From Edaphobacter aggregans DSM 19364 (GTDB taxonomy: Bacteria; Acidobacteriota; Terriglobia; Terriglobales; Acidobacteriaceae): a DNA stretch of 64,000 nucleotides. Shown piece by piece: positions 30,528 to 39,544 of this stretch; position 1 is the stretch's first letter; each line of letters begins with the position of its first letter. Both the position numbers and the translations under genes were made by a program. The stretch spans positions 60,575 to 124,574 of the forward strand of contig NZ_JQKI01000019.1 of assembly GCF_000745965.1 (NCBI RefSeq), read 5' to 3'. The notes below the pieces were generated by a model. It searched no databases and was not told where the DNA came from. It saw nothing but the letters and a program-made list of their open reading frames with translations.

Positions 30528-31763
30528 CTACCAACGTAACCGGACAGCCTCCCGCAGTCGATCAAGCTTGATCGACAACTCTGGAACTTTGCGCATACGA
30601 GCGATGGCTGCGCGCAGATAGACCCAAAGGCAGGCACAGCAAAATCCAAGAACCGCGCTGCCTATCATCAGGAGCAGACGTGACGGACCGGATTTTCTAT
30701 CCGGTGGTACCGCCCGATCGACCACCTGGATGATCGGCGCAGACTTCGCTTCATCAATGCGGGCTGCTTCATATTGTCGTGAGAGTAGCTCGAAGAGGGT
30801 GTCGTGATACTTAACTTCGCGTAGTTTTCGCGCATACTCCAGACTCCCTTCGGGAACTTTTCCCGCCGGAACCAGTGTGTCGCCGGGCGCCATTTTCTTC
30901 TGATCGTCTTGCTGCTTACTCAATTGCTGGCGCAGTGCATCGATCTCGCGTTGTATAGTGTAGACGCTGGGATTCTCATCCGTGGCGTAGGCACGCATCG
31001 CCTGCAGTTCTACCAAGCGACTGGAAATCTGCGCCTGGGTCTGTGCGATACTGCGAATAGCCATCTCTGCCTGACCGGAGACCGTGATCAAGCCGGTTTT
31101 TTCCTGCGTTTTCCTGAGATCGTCTTCTGCCGCGGCGAGTGCGCTTTTTTCCTCCGCCAACCGCTGATCGAAGAAGAGCCGTCGTTGACTCGCTTCGGTG
31201 ATCGCGAGCTTCGAATTCATGGCGTACAACTCATCGACGAAGGCATTCGCAAGGTCACTCGCGCGCCGGGGATCATGGTCCTTGACGCTAATGCTGATCA
31301 AACCGTTCTTCGCAACTTCGAATATCGCTTGCTTCGCCAACTTTTTGCGTGTGTCTTCCGACCTCTTCAGTTTCCAGAGCGACTGCAGTTGGAATTTGGC
31401 AATTAGATGGTCAGCGATAGTTCGGCTTTGCAGGATTCCTACGTACATGTCCGCGGGGTTTCTGAGCAAGCTGCTTGCGCCGCCTCCGAAGGCTCCTAGA
31501 GCACTTAGCTGACCAGCCAGCAGGGAAGCGCTCGATTGTGGAGTCTGCGGCGGGAGGATGATTGCCACGGCGGTAAAGCTAGGCTTCATGGCGAATGCGA
31601 TCAATGTCCCAACAAGCAGAGCGATCAGGGTGACGGCAATTATCCGACGACGATCCCTCGCCAGAACGAGCAGTATGTCGAGAGCAGGTGTTTCCTGTCT
31701 ACCTTCCTCCGCAGCTCGTTCAAGGGCAGTTTCTGGTGGGTGAAGAGTGGCCATCCTTGTCAT
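30528..31763 (-). CDS. Wzz/GNVR chain-length determinant protein
   Basis: A 411-residue inner-membrane protein of the polysaccharide co-polymerase class. One membrane helix near residues 38-58 (RIIAVTLIALLVGTLIAFA), a long periplasmic coiled-coil domain (about 170-300), the GNVR-type segment (KYHDTLFELLSRQYEAARID), and a second helix near residues 365-385. There is a Pro-rich, Arg/Lys-containing start to helix 2 (VVDRAVPPDRKSGPSRLLLM). It controls polymer length with Wzy. No tyrosine-kinase domain is fused and none is encoded nearby. ATG 31754 is an alternative start. Confidence 0.88.
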   Translation of the reverse strand: MTRMATLHPPETALERAAEEGRQETPALDILLVLARDRRRIIAVTLIALLVGTLIAFAMKPSFTAVAIILPPQTPQSSASLLAGQLSALGAFGGGASSLLRNPADMYVGILQSRTIADHLIAKFQLQSLWKLKRSEDTRKKLAKQAIFEVAKNGLISISVKDHDPRRASDLANAFVDELYAMNSKLAITEASQRRLFFDQRLAEEKSALAAAEDDLRKTQEKTGLITVSGQAEMAIRSIAQTQAQISSRLVELQAMRAYATDENPSVYTIQREIDALRQQLSKQQDDQKKMAPGDTLVPAGKVPEGSLEYARKLREVKYHDTLFELLSRQYEAARIDEAKSAPIIQVVDRAVPPDRKSGPSRLLLMIGSAVLGFCCACLWVYLRAAIARMRKVPELSIKLDRLREAVRLRW

Positions 31764-31810
31764 GATAACGCATCAAGGAGCGACGTTCGATTTGAGATCC
31801 AGGGCCTAAG

Positions 31811-32812
31811 CTACACGCGGGAGCTGGGCCAACTCTCGCTGGCTTCTGCACTTAGATGGCGCAGTTCATCCTCGATCATCATTCGGACCACATCTGTCAT
31901 CTCGTATGTGGCTCGCCAGCCTAGCCGTTCGGCCGCCTTGGCAGGGCTTACCCTGCTATGGATGATATCTGCGGGTCGCAGGAGGCCTGGATCGATCGAG
32001 ACAAACTCGCGCCAGTCCTTGCCAATATACTTGTACGCCGTCGCAATGAAATCCTGCAATGTCGAAGTGATTCCGGTTGCAATAATGAAGTCCTCCGGTA
32101 CCTCGCTTTGCAAAATACGCCAGATAGCATCGACATAGTCGGGTGCCCAACCCCAATCGCGTTCAATGTTTAGATTGCCGAGCGACAGCCTACTCTGACT
32201 TCCTGACGCCGTTTCCGCAACCGAACGAATGATCTTTCTGGTTACAAAGCGCTTCGGTCGCAGTGGCGAGTCGTGATTCGACAGAATACCGGTACAGGCA
32301 AACATCCCATATGCCTGACGATAATTTGCCACCGTCCAATGTGCTGCCGATTTAGCGACGGCGTATGGACTGCATGGGTTGAACTGTGAACTTTCATTTG
32401 CTGGAGTGAGTCCCGTATCTCCAAAGCATTCCGTCGAGCCGGCGTTATACAACCGTGTCGTATGACCGGAAACCCTGATTGCCTCCAGTAGATTTAACCC
32501 GCCGAGAACGATGCTCTCGATTGTTTCGAAAGGTTGATCAAACGAGAGTCCTACGGAACTCTGGGCTGCCAAGTTGTAGATTTCGTCGGGTCGCACACGG
32601 CCGATCAAGCTGATTATTCCACCTACATCGCGCAGGTTCAGCGAGCTCAGCCGTATATCTTGTTTGATCGACAGACGCTGAAGGTTCGGAAATGAAGTCA
32701 TCTCCGCATCTCTGGAGGTACCCCAGACGTCATACCCTTTGTCGAGCAACAGCTTGGCAAGATAGGTGCCATCCTGCCCCGAAATCCCACAAATAATTGC
32801 GCGTTTGCTCAA
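31811..32812 (-). CDS. gmd: GDP-mannose 4,6-dehydratase
   Basis: Short-chain dehydrogenase/reductase enzyme of 333 residues that converts GDP-mannose to GDP-4-keto-6-deoxymannose, the precursor of GDP-fucose, GDP-rhamnose and others. Visible: NAD(P) motif AIICGISGQDGTYLAKLLL, NLAAQSSVGLSFDQP, the catalytic STE triplet in NAGSTECFG, SPYAVAKSAAHW (YxxxK) and the family-typical SNHDSPLRPKRFVTRKI. No reductase or epimerase to finish a GDP-deoxysugar is nearby, so the final sugar is unknown. The start is TTG 32812 with an AGGGAG site; its codon overlaps the stop of the upstream glycosyltransferase. Confidence 0.88.
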   Translation of the reverse strand: MSKRAIICGISGQDGTYLAKLLLDKGYDVWGTSRDAEMTSFPNLQRLSIKQDIRLSSLNLRDVGGIISLIGRVRPDEIYNLAAQSSVGLSFDQPFETIESIVLGGLNLLEAIRVSGHTTRLYNAGSTECFGDTGLTPANESSQFNPCSPYAVAKSAAHWTVANYRQAYGMFACTGILSNHDSPLRPKRFVTRKIIRSVAETASGSQSRLSLGNLNIERDWGWAPDYVDAIWRILQSEVPEDFIIATGITSTLQDFIATAYKYIGKDWREFVSIDPGLLRPADIIHSRVSPAKAAERLGWRATYEMTDVVRMMIEDELRHLSAEASESWPSSRV

Positions 32813-34023
32813 AGATGCTCCCTAGCTTCTTGTGCTACTCGTTGGTAAAGCTCGACGAACTCCAGCGCCGCCGCGTCGGCGGAATAGCGTTCCAATGCGC
32901 GATATCCTCGCGCAACCATCGTCAATCTCAGTTCTTCAGAGCTCAGCAGACGCTCAATGCTTTGACCGAACTCCTCGGGAGAGTTTGGGTCGAAGAAAAG
33001 AGCTGCATCCCCACCAACCTCCGGGAGAACAGTTGCGGAGGAACAAGCGACAGGGAGTCCCACGCGGAAGGCTTCGATGATAGGCAACCCAAGGCCTTCG
33101 AATTTGCTTGGAAAAACCATGGCTGTGGCGAGACGAAAGATCGCCTGAATCTGCTTGTCAGTGACGAAGCCGAGGAAGTGGATGTGCTGGGCCACTTCCA
33201 AGTCCATGGCGAGCTTCTGGAGCGTGTCCCGGTAAGAGTTTGTCGCTCCGGTAAAAACTACATCCACGGCGGTGCCGTGGTGTTGCTTCATCCACGCCAA
33301 TCCTCGAAGAATCAACTCATGATTTTTGTGCGGCCAAGTGATTGCGGGATAGACGAGGAAAGTGGCAGGCAGGCCAAGCTCCCGTTGGACCTGCTGTACC
33401 TCCGTCTTAAGAGGGTTGGAATATGCTTCAAACGCAGAGCCCCAGCGGATGACGTCAATCTTTTCAGGAGGTATGTGGTACTGCTCGACTAGGTCCTTTT
33501 TCCCCCACTCCGTCTGGACGCACACTGAATGGGCCTGTTTGCAGAAGGCGGGATAACGAACTTGTCGTAAGCGAAGATCCTCTTGGGAGAAAAACTGTGG
33601 CAAGTGACAGTGCTGAAGATCCCAAGGCTGATAGATGCTCGGCACTTTGGTCAGATAGGCCTCTTGGCAGGGGAAGTGAACCACGTCACACCCCATTGAC
33701 TCTACAAGGCCATCGCTGATCGGAATCATCGATGCGTTCGAGCGTACTTTGGTGTAGAGCTTGCGAAGGAGGGGAATGCTTCTAAGCGCCTTCTTTAGGG
33801 TTCCTGACGTCGAACCATTGGAGCTCGGAGCACTGACAATGGAGCAGGGTCCGAAGACATGGGGCCTCAACCATTCGACTGAATGGTCATATACAACAAA
33901 GAGATACTCCTGGTTCTTACCCTCGAGGCGACTCAACCCGTGTGCGAGTGCCAGCACAGCTGTTCCGACTCCCTGGCGCGGATCCTCGATCCTGAAATCA
34001 ATTGCAATCTTCAACTTACCCAT
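32809..34023 (-). CDS. Family 1/4 glycosyltransferase
   Basis: A 404-residue GT-B glycosyltransferase. N-terminus KLKIAIDFRIEDPRQGVGTA; C-terminal site PSKFEGLGLPIIEAFRVGLP, then SSATVLPEVGGDAALFFDP and NSPEEFGQSIERLL. YPAITWPHKNHELILRGLAW is the usual linker motif. ATG 34023 is preferred to a start 14 codons upstream because the Rossmann fold begins here and it lies 10 nt after the flippase stop. Its TGA overlaps the TTG start of gmd, so translation is probably coupled. Sugar donor unknown; GDP-linked sugar is plausible. Confidence 0.87.
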   Translation of the reverse strand: MGKLKIAIDFRIEDPRQGVGTAVLALAHGLSRLEGKNQEYLFVVYDHSVEWLRPHVFGPCSIVSAPSSNGSTSGTLKKALRSIPLLRKLYTKVRSNASMIPISDGLVESMGCDVVHFPCQEAYLTKVPSIYQPWDLQHCHLPQFFSQEDLRLRQVRYPAFCKQAHSVCVQTEWGKKDLVEQYHIPPEKIDVIRWGSAFEAYSNPLKTEVQQVQRELGLPATFLVYPAITWPHKNHELILRGLAWMKQHHGTAVDVVFTGATNSYRDTLQKLAMDLEVAQHIHFLGFVTDKQIQAIFRLATAMVFPSKFEGLGLPIIEAFRVGLPVACSSATVLPEVGGDAALFFDPNSPEEFGQSIERLLSSEELRLTMVARGYRALERYSADAAALEFVELYQRVAQEAREHL

Positions 34024-34033
34024 ATACTCGTCA

Positions 34034-35491
34034 TTATGCTTCCTCGCCCTCGTGCAGGGCGGCAAGCGGGAATGTGATTGCCTCGACGATAGAGAGCGCG
34101 GGAGACTTCAATTCAAGGCCTCTCATCGCCTTCGGAACAAAAAACAGGCATGGCAGCATATTGAGTAAGCCGTAACTGATGATAGTCGACCAGGGTACAG
34201 CGACAAGCCCGAAATATCGAACGAATATAAGCTTTGAAGCGACGCAACCAACCCCGAACATTAAGGCGACGATTATTTGAAATTTGATGACTGATGCGCC
34301 ATTCAGGAACATTGCAATCGCATTTCCACAACAATCCATAATCGACCAGATCGCCATGCCGAGTAATAAGGCGAAGGGAGGTTGGATCCTTGATCCTACC
34401 CACCAATAGATCAGCTGGTGCGACAGAAGGAGAAGGATAACCGCAGAGCCGATCGAAGCGCCAAGAACAAGTGTCAGCGACCTACGTAGGGTACGTCGCA
34501 CCCAACCCATGTCTCCTCGCGATATCGCCTCACCATATGCAGGCCACAATGGAGTTAGCAGCATCCCGCTCATCATAGAGACAAGCGCAAACATGCGCTG
34601 CGGAATGGCATATTCGGTTACGTTCACAGCACCCAACGTGTGGGCGATAATGAAGTTATCTGCTGAATAAGCAAAAGAAACCACAACCTGAAGCACAAAA
34701 AAAAGTGCACCCAGCCGCGCAATCTGTGAGATCGTTTCTCGAGACACCAGGTCGTGGGCTGGTCGTAAATCTGGCCGGGAAAAGCCGAAGAAATGAACAG
34801 CGTTCAGTAGCGTCGAAACAACAGGTGCCCCGGCGAGAGCAGCGACCAGTTCCGGAAGGCTCGCATGCATCTGAACGCCTAAAAGGACTGCCAGTAGGCC
34901 GGTCATGCTTCCGCACATCTGCCACAAACCATAGCGATAGCCCTGCTGAATTCCTAATTGAACGCGCTGCACAACGTCGAGTGCGATATTCAATGCAAAG
35001 CAGCTCGCGAAGACGAGCAGCGCCGGACCCGCCTCCGCCATGGCCTGTGGCGAAGTGACTCGAAATACATGAGCCCAATTTACAAACGGGTAAACCATCA
35101 GGAAGAAGGTCAGAGTCGAGGCCGCAATGACGCTGAGAACCGCCATCCCGCTCGAAATTGCTTTGCGGATTCCCAGAATGTCATCACGGCCAAAGGCCGT
35201 GGCCACTGAGTTCATGACTCCATTACCGACGCCGAAGTCAGCGAATGCAGCCATGGCAAGAACAGAGCTGATGGTCATCCACAATCCAAAACGCTCGTTC
35301 CCGAGATATTTGAGGGTTAGCGGAACGGTGACCAGCGAACTCCCGATCTGGACCAGCCGTGCCAGCATCGAGGCACTCCCTGAGAGGGCAGTACGGCGGT
35401 TGCGGTGAGCTGCGCGGATTGTTGCATCGTCCAGCGCGCTTTCGTGAATGCTTCGCACGGCAAGCCCCCTGAAGAGGTGTCCACGTATCAT
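34034..35491 (-). CDS. Wzx-like repeat-unit flippase (MOP superfamily)
   Basis: A 485-residue membrane protein with about 12-14 hydrophobic helices. It starts LSGSASMLARLVQIGSSLVT, with LGNERFGLWMTISS in the first loop, the standard Wzx/MurJ opening. Function: moves the undecaprenyl-linked repeat unit across the inner membrane. The start is uncertain: ATG 35491 gives the most typical length, and ATG 35590 would add 33 residues of no clear origin; neither has a strong ribosome site. Followed by the GT1/4 gene after 10 nt. Confidence 0.83.
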   Translation of the reverse strand: MIRGHLFRGLAVRSIHESALDDATIRAAHRNRRTALSGSASMLARLVQIGSSLVTVPLTLKYLGNERFGLWMTISSVLAMAAFADFGVGNGVMNSVATAFGRDDILGIRKAISSGMAVLSVIAASTLTFFLMVYPFVNWAHVFRVTSPQAMAEAGPALLVFASCFALNIALDVVQRVQLGIQQGYRYGLWQMCGSMTGLLAVLLGVQMHASLPELVAALAGAPVVSTLLNAVHFFGFSRPDLRPAHDLVSRETISQIARLGALFFVLQVVVSFAYSADNFIIAHTLGAVNVTEYAIPQRMFALVSMMSGMLLTPLWPAYGEAISRGDMGWVRRTLRRSLTLVLGASIGSAVILLLLSHQLIYWWVGSRIQPPFALLLGMAIWSIMDCCGNAIAMFLNGASVIKFQIIVALMFGVGCVASKLIFVRYFGLVAVPWSTIISYGLLNMLPCLFFVPKAMRGLELKSPALSIVEAITFPLAALHEGEEA

Positions 35492-35650
35492 TAGGATATT
35501 ACTTCGCTGAAAGTTGTACTGCGGATTAGGACCTGCCTGAAGATGGCTATCATTGGTGCGCTGCAGCTTCCAGAATACTATGCGAGCCATGTTGTTCAGC
35601 AAATTTTGATAATGCCATGGAGCTGTCGAGCATTCCTACCATACGGCACC

Positions 35651-37411
35651 CTAACCTCTAAGAATTTCGATTCTCTCGATGCTGAACGTCCCCTTCGAGA
35701 CACCCTCCTCCGGATCCACCCGCAACATTTCCAAGATGCCGGTCCACCCCGCCACTAAAGACATGTCGAGATCATACGTCTTGTACCCTCCTTCCTCTGG
35801 ATACAACCAAAAGTCTCGATGCTTGCCCTCGTTCCAGATCAAGTCGGCATCCGTCATGAAGTAAATTTGCCCGAATGCTCCCTTGGTTGCATTTTTCATC
35901 ACGATCCTGACGAATGTTTTCGCCGAGATGGGTATCCCTAACCCTTCAGGGGACAAGATACTGGGATCGACGCCATCTATGGTTCCTTCGAGGCGGCCGC
36001 TGCTAACCTGAAGTTTGCTTATCCCCTTCCCAATTCGCCAACCTTCGAGGTTGCCTTCGGTACCGAACTTCCAGGATTTAGTGGCTGTTGCTTCTGATTC
36101 GGGCTGCCCGATATTTTTGTTGCCGCTCAATGTGATCTGAGTCGTATTACCGTCTCCGCCAAAAAACCGCGTGTTCGGCGCGTTACTGTATCTATTGTCA
36201 GATATCTTTCCAGTTGGGCAATTACCGTGTTGCCAGTTGGGAACTAAGATTTGATACTGTCCTAGTTTGCGAGCCCAATTGTTTCCTATGAAGGTGCTGT
36301 TGCTAATTACAAAATTACGTGTGTAGGGATCGGCGTTGTTTGGGGTAGCTAAGATCTCGATTGCCGGTCCGGCATTATTTTCGAAGCTACAACTGTCAAC
36401 TACTATGTTCTCGTTACGACACTCGAAGTCGACAGCGGAGTTATCGGGACAGGGGTTGAACGGCGTGTTCTTTATCTTTACTTTTTGCAGAGTTACATTT
36501 TTCGAGTACATGATCTGCAATGCTGAAGTTCCTGTCGCGGCGTATTTGCACCCTTTATCGATCGTGGAATTTCTTATCGTGCATCCAGTGACACTTGTGA
36601 GGAACAGGCTGGCAAAGGATACAGGGTCAACAGTATTGTCATGCAGGTTCAAGTGCTCCATATAGACATCACCGAACTTATTGTTGAGTGCAAGGCTCCC
36701 GTCAACGCAGAAGTGATTACCCCAGTCAAGGGCAATTCCTGCGCCGGTGTTGTAGACCTCAGTATTTGTGATCCTGAGATTAGACAAGACGCGAGTCTGA
36801 TTATTAGCCGTGTCCTCTACACCAGTCACGCCTATCCCGTAAGACCAACTTACGCGATCCGACTGCCCTCCATGTGGAAGTCCCATAAAGTCATGCGCCA
36901 CGATATCGTCAAAATAAACTGATCGGTTGTTGTAGGAGTGATCGTAGAAAAGCACTATGCCCGCGCCGCCGTTGCTTACCTCGATGCTAGATACCTTGAT
37001 GTAAGATGAGTTGTTGAGCCGCATGCACCTATCTGAAGGCTTGCCGTCTCGTTGTATCTTTGGCCTATCTCCAACCCCATATGTGGCGAGAGTAATGAAC
37101 TGCTCGGGAGTTCCGACGCCATTGATCTTCAGTTCCTCGTGCCAGACGCAACCGCGTTTGAGCAGAATAGAGTCGCCCGGGGCGAAGGTCTTTGCGTTGA
37201 TGTTCTTAAAGTTTTCCCAAGGTTCTGACATTGATGTGCCACTATTTTGGTTGCTACCAGCAGTATCCACGTAATATGTGGTACCAACCGCTCTTAATGG
37301 GACGAAGCGGGTTTCCATCTTCCTGCTTACTCTAAAACTATTGGGAAGCAACATTACGCCAGCAGCCATTCGCGTCGTGTTAGATAGGAAATTTCTTCTG
37401 TCTTTTCTCAT
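35651..37411 (-). CDS. Tat-type exported right-handed beta-helix protein
   Basis: A 586-residue secreted protein. The N-terminus has a twin-arginine signal (KDRRNFLSNTTRMAAGVMLL). TYYVDTAGSNQNSGTSMSEP is the usual entry to parallel beta-helix (PbH1) proteins, and short Asn-rich repeats continue to about residue 440. The last 140 residues form a separate beta-sandwich, possibly carbohydrate binding (KSWKFGTEGNLEGWRIGKGI). In EPS loci such proteins are usually polysaccharide lyases, epimerases or hydrolases acting on the polymer. Catalytic residues cannot be assigned. It is the first gene of the minus-strand EPS operon; 159 nt separate it from the flippase. Confidence 0.8.
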   Translation of the reverse strand: MRKDRRNFLSNTTRMAAGVMLLPNSFRVSRKMETRFVPLRAVGTTYYVDTAGSNQNSGTSMSEPWENFKNINAKTFAPGDSILLKRGCVWHEELKINGVGTPEQFITLATYGVGDRPKIQRDGKPSDRCMRLNNSSYIKVSSIEVSNGGAGIVLFYDHSYNNRSVYFDDIVAHDFMGLPHGGQSDRVSWSYGIGVTGVEDTANNQTRVLSNLRITNTEVYNTGAGIALDWGNHFCVDGSLALNNKFGDVYMEHLNLHDNTVDPVSFASLFLTSVTGCTIRNSTIDKGCKYAATGTSALQIMYSKNVTLQKVKIKNTPFNPCPDNSAVDFECRNENIVVDSCSFENNAGPAIEILATPNNADPYTRNFVISNSTFIGNNWARKLGQYQILVPNWQHGNCPTGKISDNRYSNAPNTRFFGGDGNTTQITLSGNKNIGQPESEATATKSWKFGTEGNLEGWRIGKGISKLQVSSGRLEGTIDGVDPSILSPEGLGIPISAKTFVRIVMKNATKGAFGQIYFMTDADLIWNEGKHRDFWLYPEEGGYKTYDLDMSLVAGWTGILEMLRVDPEEGVSKGTFSIERIEILRG

Positions 37412-37683
37412 GTCAGATCAATTCTTACCTGTTTGCCGATGTAGGTGTAGGGGATGATTTAGGATACCCAGACGGATGATCCCCGGATTACCGTAATTTA
37501 GAGCAGTTTGCCGCAAGCAAGAAAAGCTGACGGGTGTACGGCTGGTGTACCGGTTTAGGCCTGACGTCGAAATCGCGAAGGGCCATTGTGGGAGGAGAAA
37601 AGCCATCAACATAGGGAACCTCTGCACAAGTTCCCGCCTCGCGGCCTGCCTGCATAAAATGGAAGGATGAAGCGGAAGGCGCA

Positions 37684-37881
37684 TTTTCGCAGACATTGGC
37701 GGCCCAGACGGGCTTCGAGAAGTACGGCCGCAAGAGCAAGCGGGAGCAGTTTCTCGACGAGATGAACGAGGTTGTTCCTTGGGCGCCGAAGGCGGGCAAC
37801 GGTCGCCGTCCTGTGGGCCTTGCGATCATGCTGCGCGTGTACTTTGCCGTCTTTCTACGAAAATCCAGTAGCGGAACATAA
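37684..37881 (+). pseudogene. IS5-type transposase remnant
   Basis: The plus-strand frame reads SQTLAAQTGFEKYGRKSKRE, then FLDEMNEVVPW, then APKAGNGRRPVGLAIMLRVY before unrelated sequence and a stop. This is the N-terminal DUF772 domain of IS5/IS1182-type transposases. About 10 residues that normally lie between VPW and the KAGNG motif are missing, and the catalytic DDE domain is absent. It is inactive DNA at the edge of the EPS locus. Confidence 0.7.
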
Positions 37882-38019
37882 AGCGCAGACGCACTTTGAA
37901 GGTTTTGCTCTTTCTATCTGATTTGCGTTGTGCGTTTTAGGTTGACGCACCCATGCACTATTAGAAGGTCCGTGTGCGTCACAGTTCTATGGAAATGTAC
38001 ATTGCGTTATGGGCCATCC

Positions 38020-38172
38020 ATGCCGCGGCCGAAATCGCCCAACGTCGTTCGGTACACAGGTCGCCTGAGCCGCGCTCAGGGAGAGCGCGTAGTGGCGCTA
38101 AAGAAGCAGCTACATGCTTCCATTGACAACGAAGTATTCGATTATCTGGTCAGACGTTGGTCCTGGCGCTGA
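38020..38172 (+). CDS. Small hypothetical protein
   Basis: A 50-residue basic peptide (starts MPRPKSPNVVRYTGRLS, ends LVRRWSWR). No family recognised. It has no clear ribosome site and lies between the IS5 remnant and the broken integrase, so it may be part of a decayed mobile element or not a gene. The composition, with an alternating charged helix (RLSRAQGERVVALKKQLHA), is at least protein-like. Confidence 0.3.
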   Translation: MPRPKSPNVVRYTGRLSRAQGERVVALKKQLHASIDNEVFDYLVRRWSWR

Positions 38173-38186
38173 TTCTTCCTTAAACC

Positions 38187-39264
38187 TTATTTGCGCACGG
38201 GCATCTGGTCCAGCCGGCCTACAAGGTCCTCAGCTCTCAAGTGCGTGTAACGTTTCAACATTTGCACGCTTTTATGTCCGCTGATGGCAGACACCTCTTG
38301 ATCGGAGAAGCCAGCTTCAACGAAGCGACTGACGACCTCGTGGCGAAGGTCATGGAAGCGAACGTCGGCTAAGCCCTGTTTGCGTTTGATCTTGAGCATA
38401 CTGGATTGAATTGGTAAGGTCGCCTCTTCCCATCTTTGCCCGGTTCTCCATAAAAGATCAGGTCGGTATCAATGGGGCGAGCAGGGGTGATTCATTGCAT
38501 CGCGAAAAAGGTCGACTGCCGTCACGCTGAGTGGCACAGTACGTGGGGTGGTGTTTTTCGTCTCTAGCAAGCTCACGTTGCGCCTCTTGAGATCGATCTG
38601 CATTCGCCGAAGAGTCAAGATCTCAGACGCTCGCATTCCTGTTTCAAGAGCGATCCGAACGATCCAACGCAGCATTGGGTTGGTGTGTTCATCGACAGCG
38701 GCTAGTAGGCGCTTCTCTTCGTCGGGAGTAAGGCGGCGGTTGCGGCCTGGCAATGGAGCAGGTCGACGTATGTTCATCACAGGGTTCGACGGGAGTCCAA
38801 TACCCCACTCCATGATCGCGATTGTAAAGAGATGCCCGAGTAAGGCGAGATACAGTCGAACTGTTTCATTCGACCGTGGCGTGGGCTTGCCCTTTTCGTC
38901 TTTTCGATCTTCGCCCGAGAGCGTTTCATCACGGAACTTCGCAACAATTTCAGGGGTAAGTGCGGCGAGCGAGTATTGGCCCAGATGCTTAATTAGGATC
39001 TTCCCGAAGGCGTTCTACCTTCGCCGTGGAGGGGCGCTTAGTGGGTGTCACTTCGGCAAGATACCGCGTTAGAGCATCAGCTACTGTAATGCGATCCGCA
39101 GTCGCCCGTCGAATGAATGCAACGCGCACCATTTCATCTTCGGTGCGTCGCGACCAGTCCTCGGCATCTCGTTTCGTGCGGAAAGTCTTTGCTGTTGTTG
39201 GCCAACCTGTCTTGCGGACGACAGCTTTCCAGGTTCCTGAAGGTGTCTTGACGATGGTTGCCAT
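38187..39264 (-). pseudogene. Tyrosine recombinase (phage integrase), frameshifted
   Basis: Three minus-strand frames together spell one integrase. The N-terminal part (39264-38989: SGTWKAVVRKTGWPTTAKTF ... KRPSTAKVERL) resembles the arm-binding domain. A frame change near 39000 leads to the core (38990-38469: YSLAALTPEIVAKFRDE ... ALETGMRASEILTLRR, with the first catalytic Arg). The end (38399-38187) has [20 protein letters not shown] and [14 protein letters not shown] with His-x2-Arg, His and the nucleophile Tyr. Between 38469 and 38399 a third frame ([19 protein letters not shown]) must be used, so at least three frameshifts exist. It lies just downstream of a tRNA gene, the normal site for such integrases. 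Confidence 0.85.
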
Positions 39265-39429
39265 AACCCTCTACTACGAGTATTGGTGTACCGGCGCTGT
39301 ACCGAAATTGTACCGACCTGCCTAAATTTCACTCTACCGGGTTCGAGCTAAGTCATTTAGCAAGAAACGTCGACTCCCGTAACTTGCTCAATATTATGGC
39401 ATTTATATTCGAAATTAGGGTGGAAATTT

Positions 39430-39505
<76 letters not shown>

Positions 39506-39544
39506 CACTGGGATAGGTTGTTTTCTCAGTGTATCGGCTTTTCT

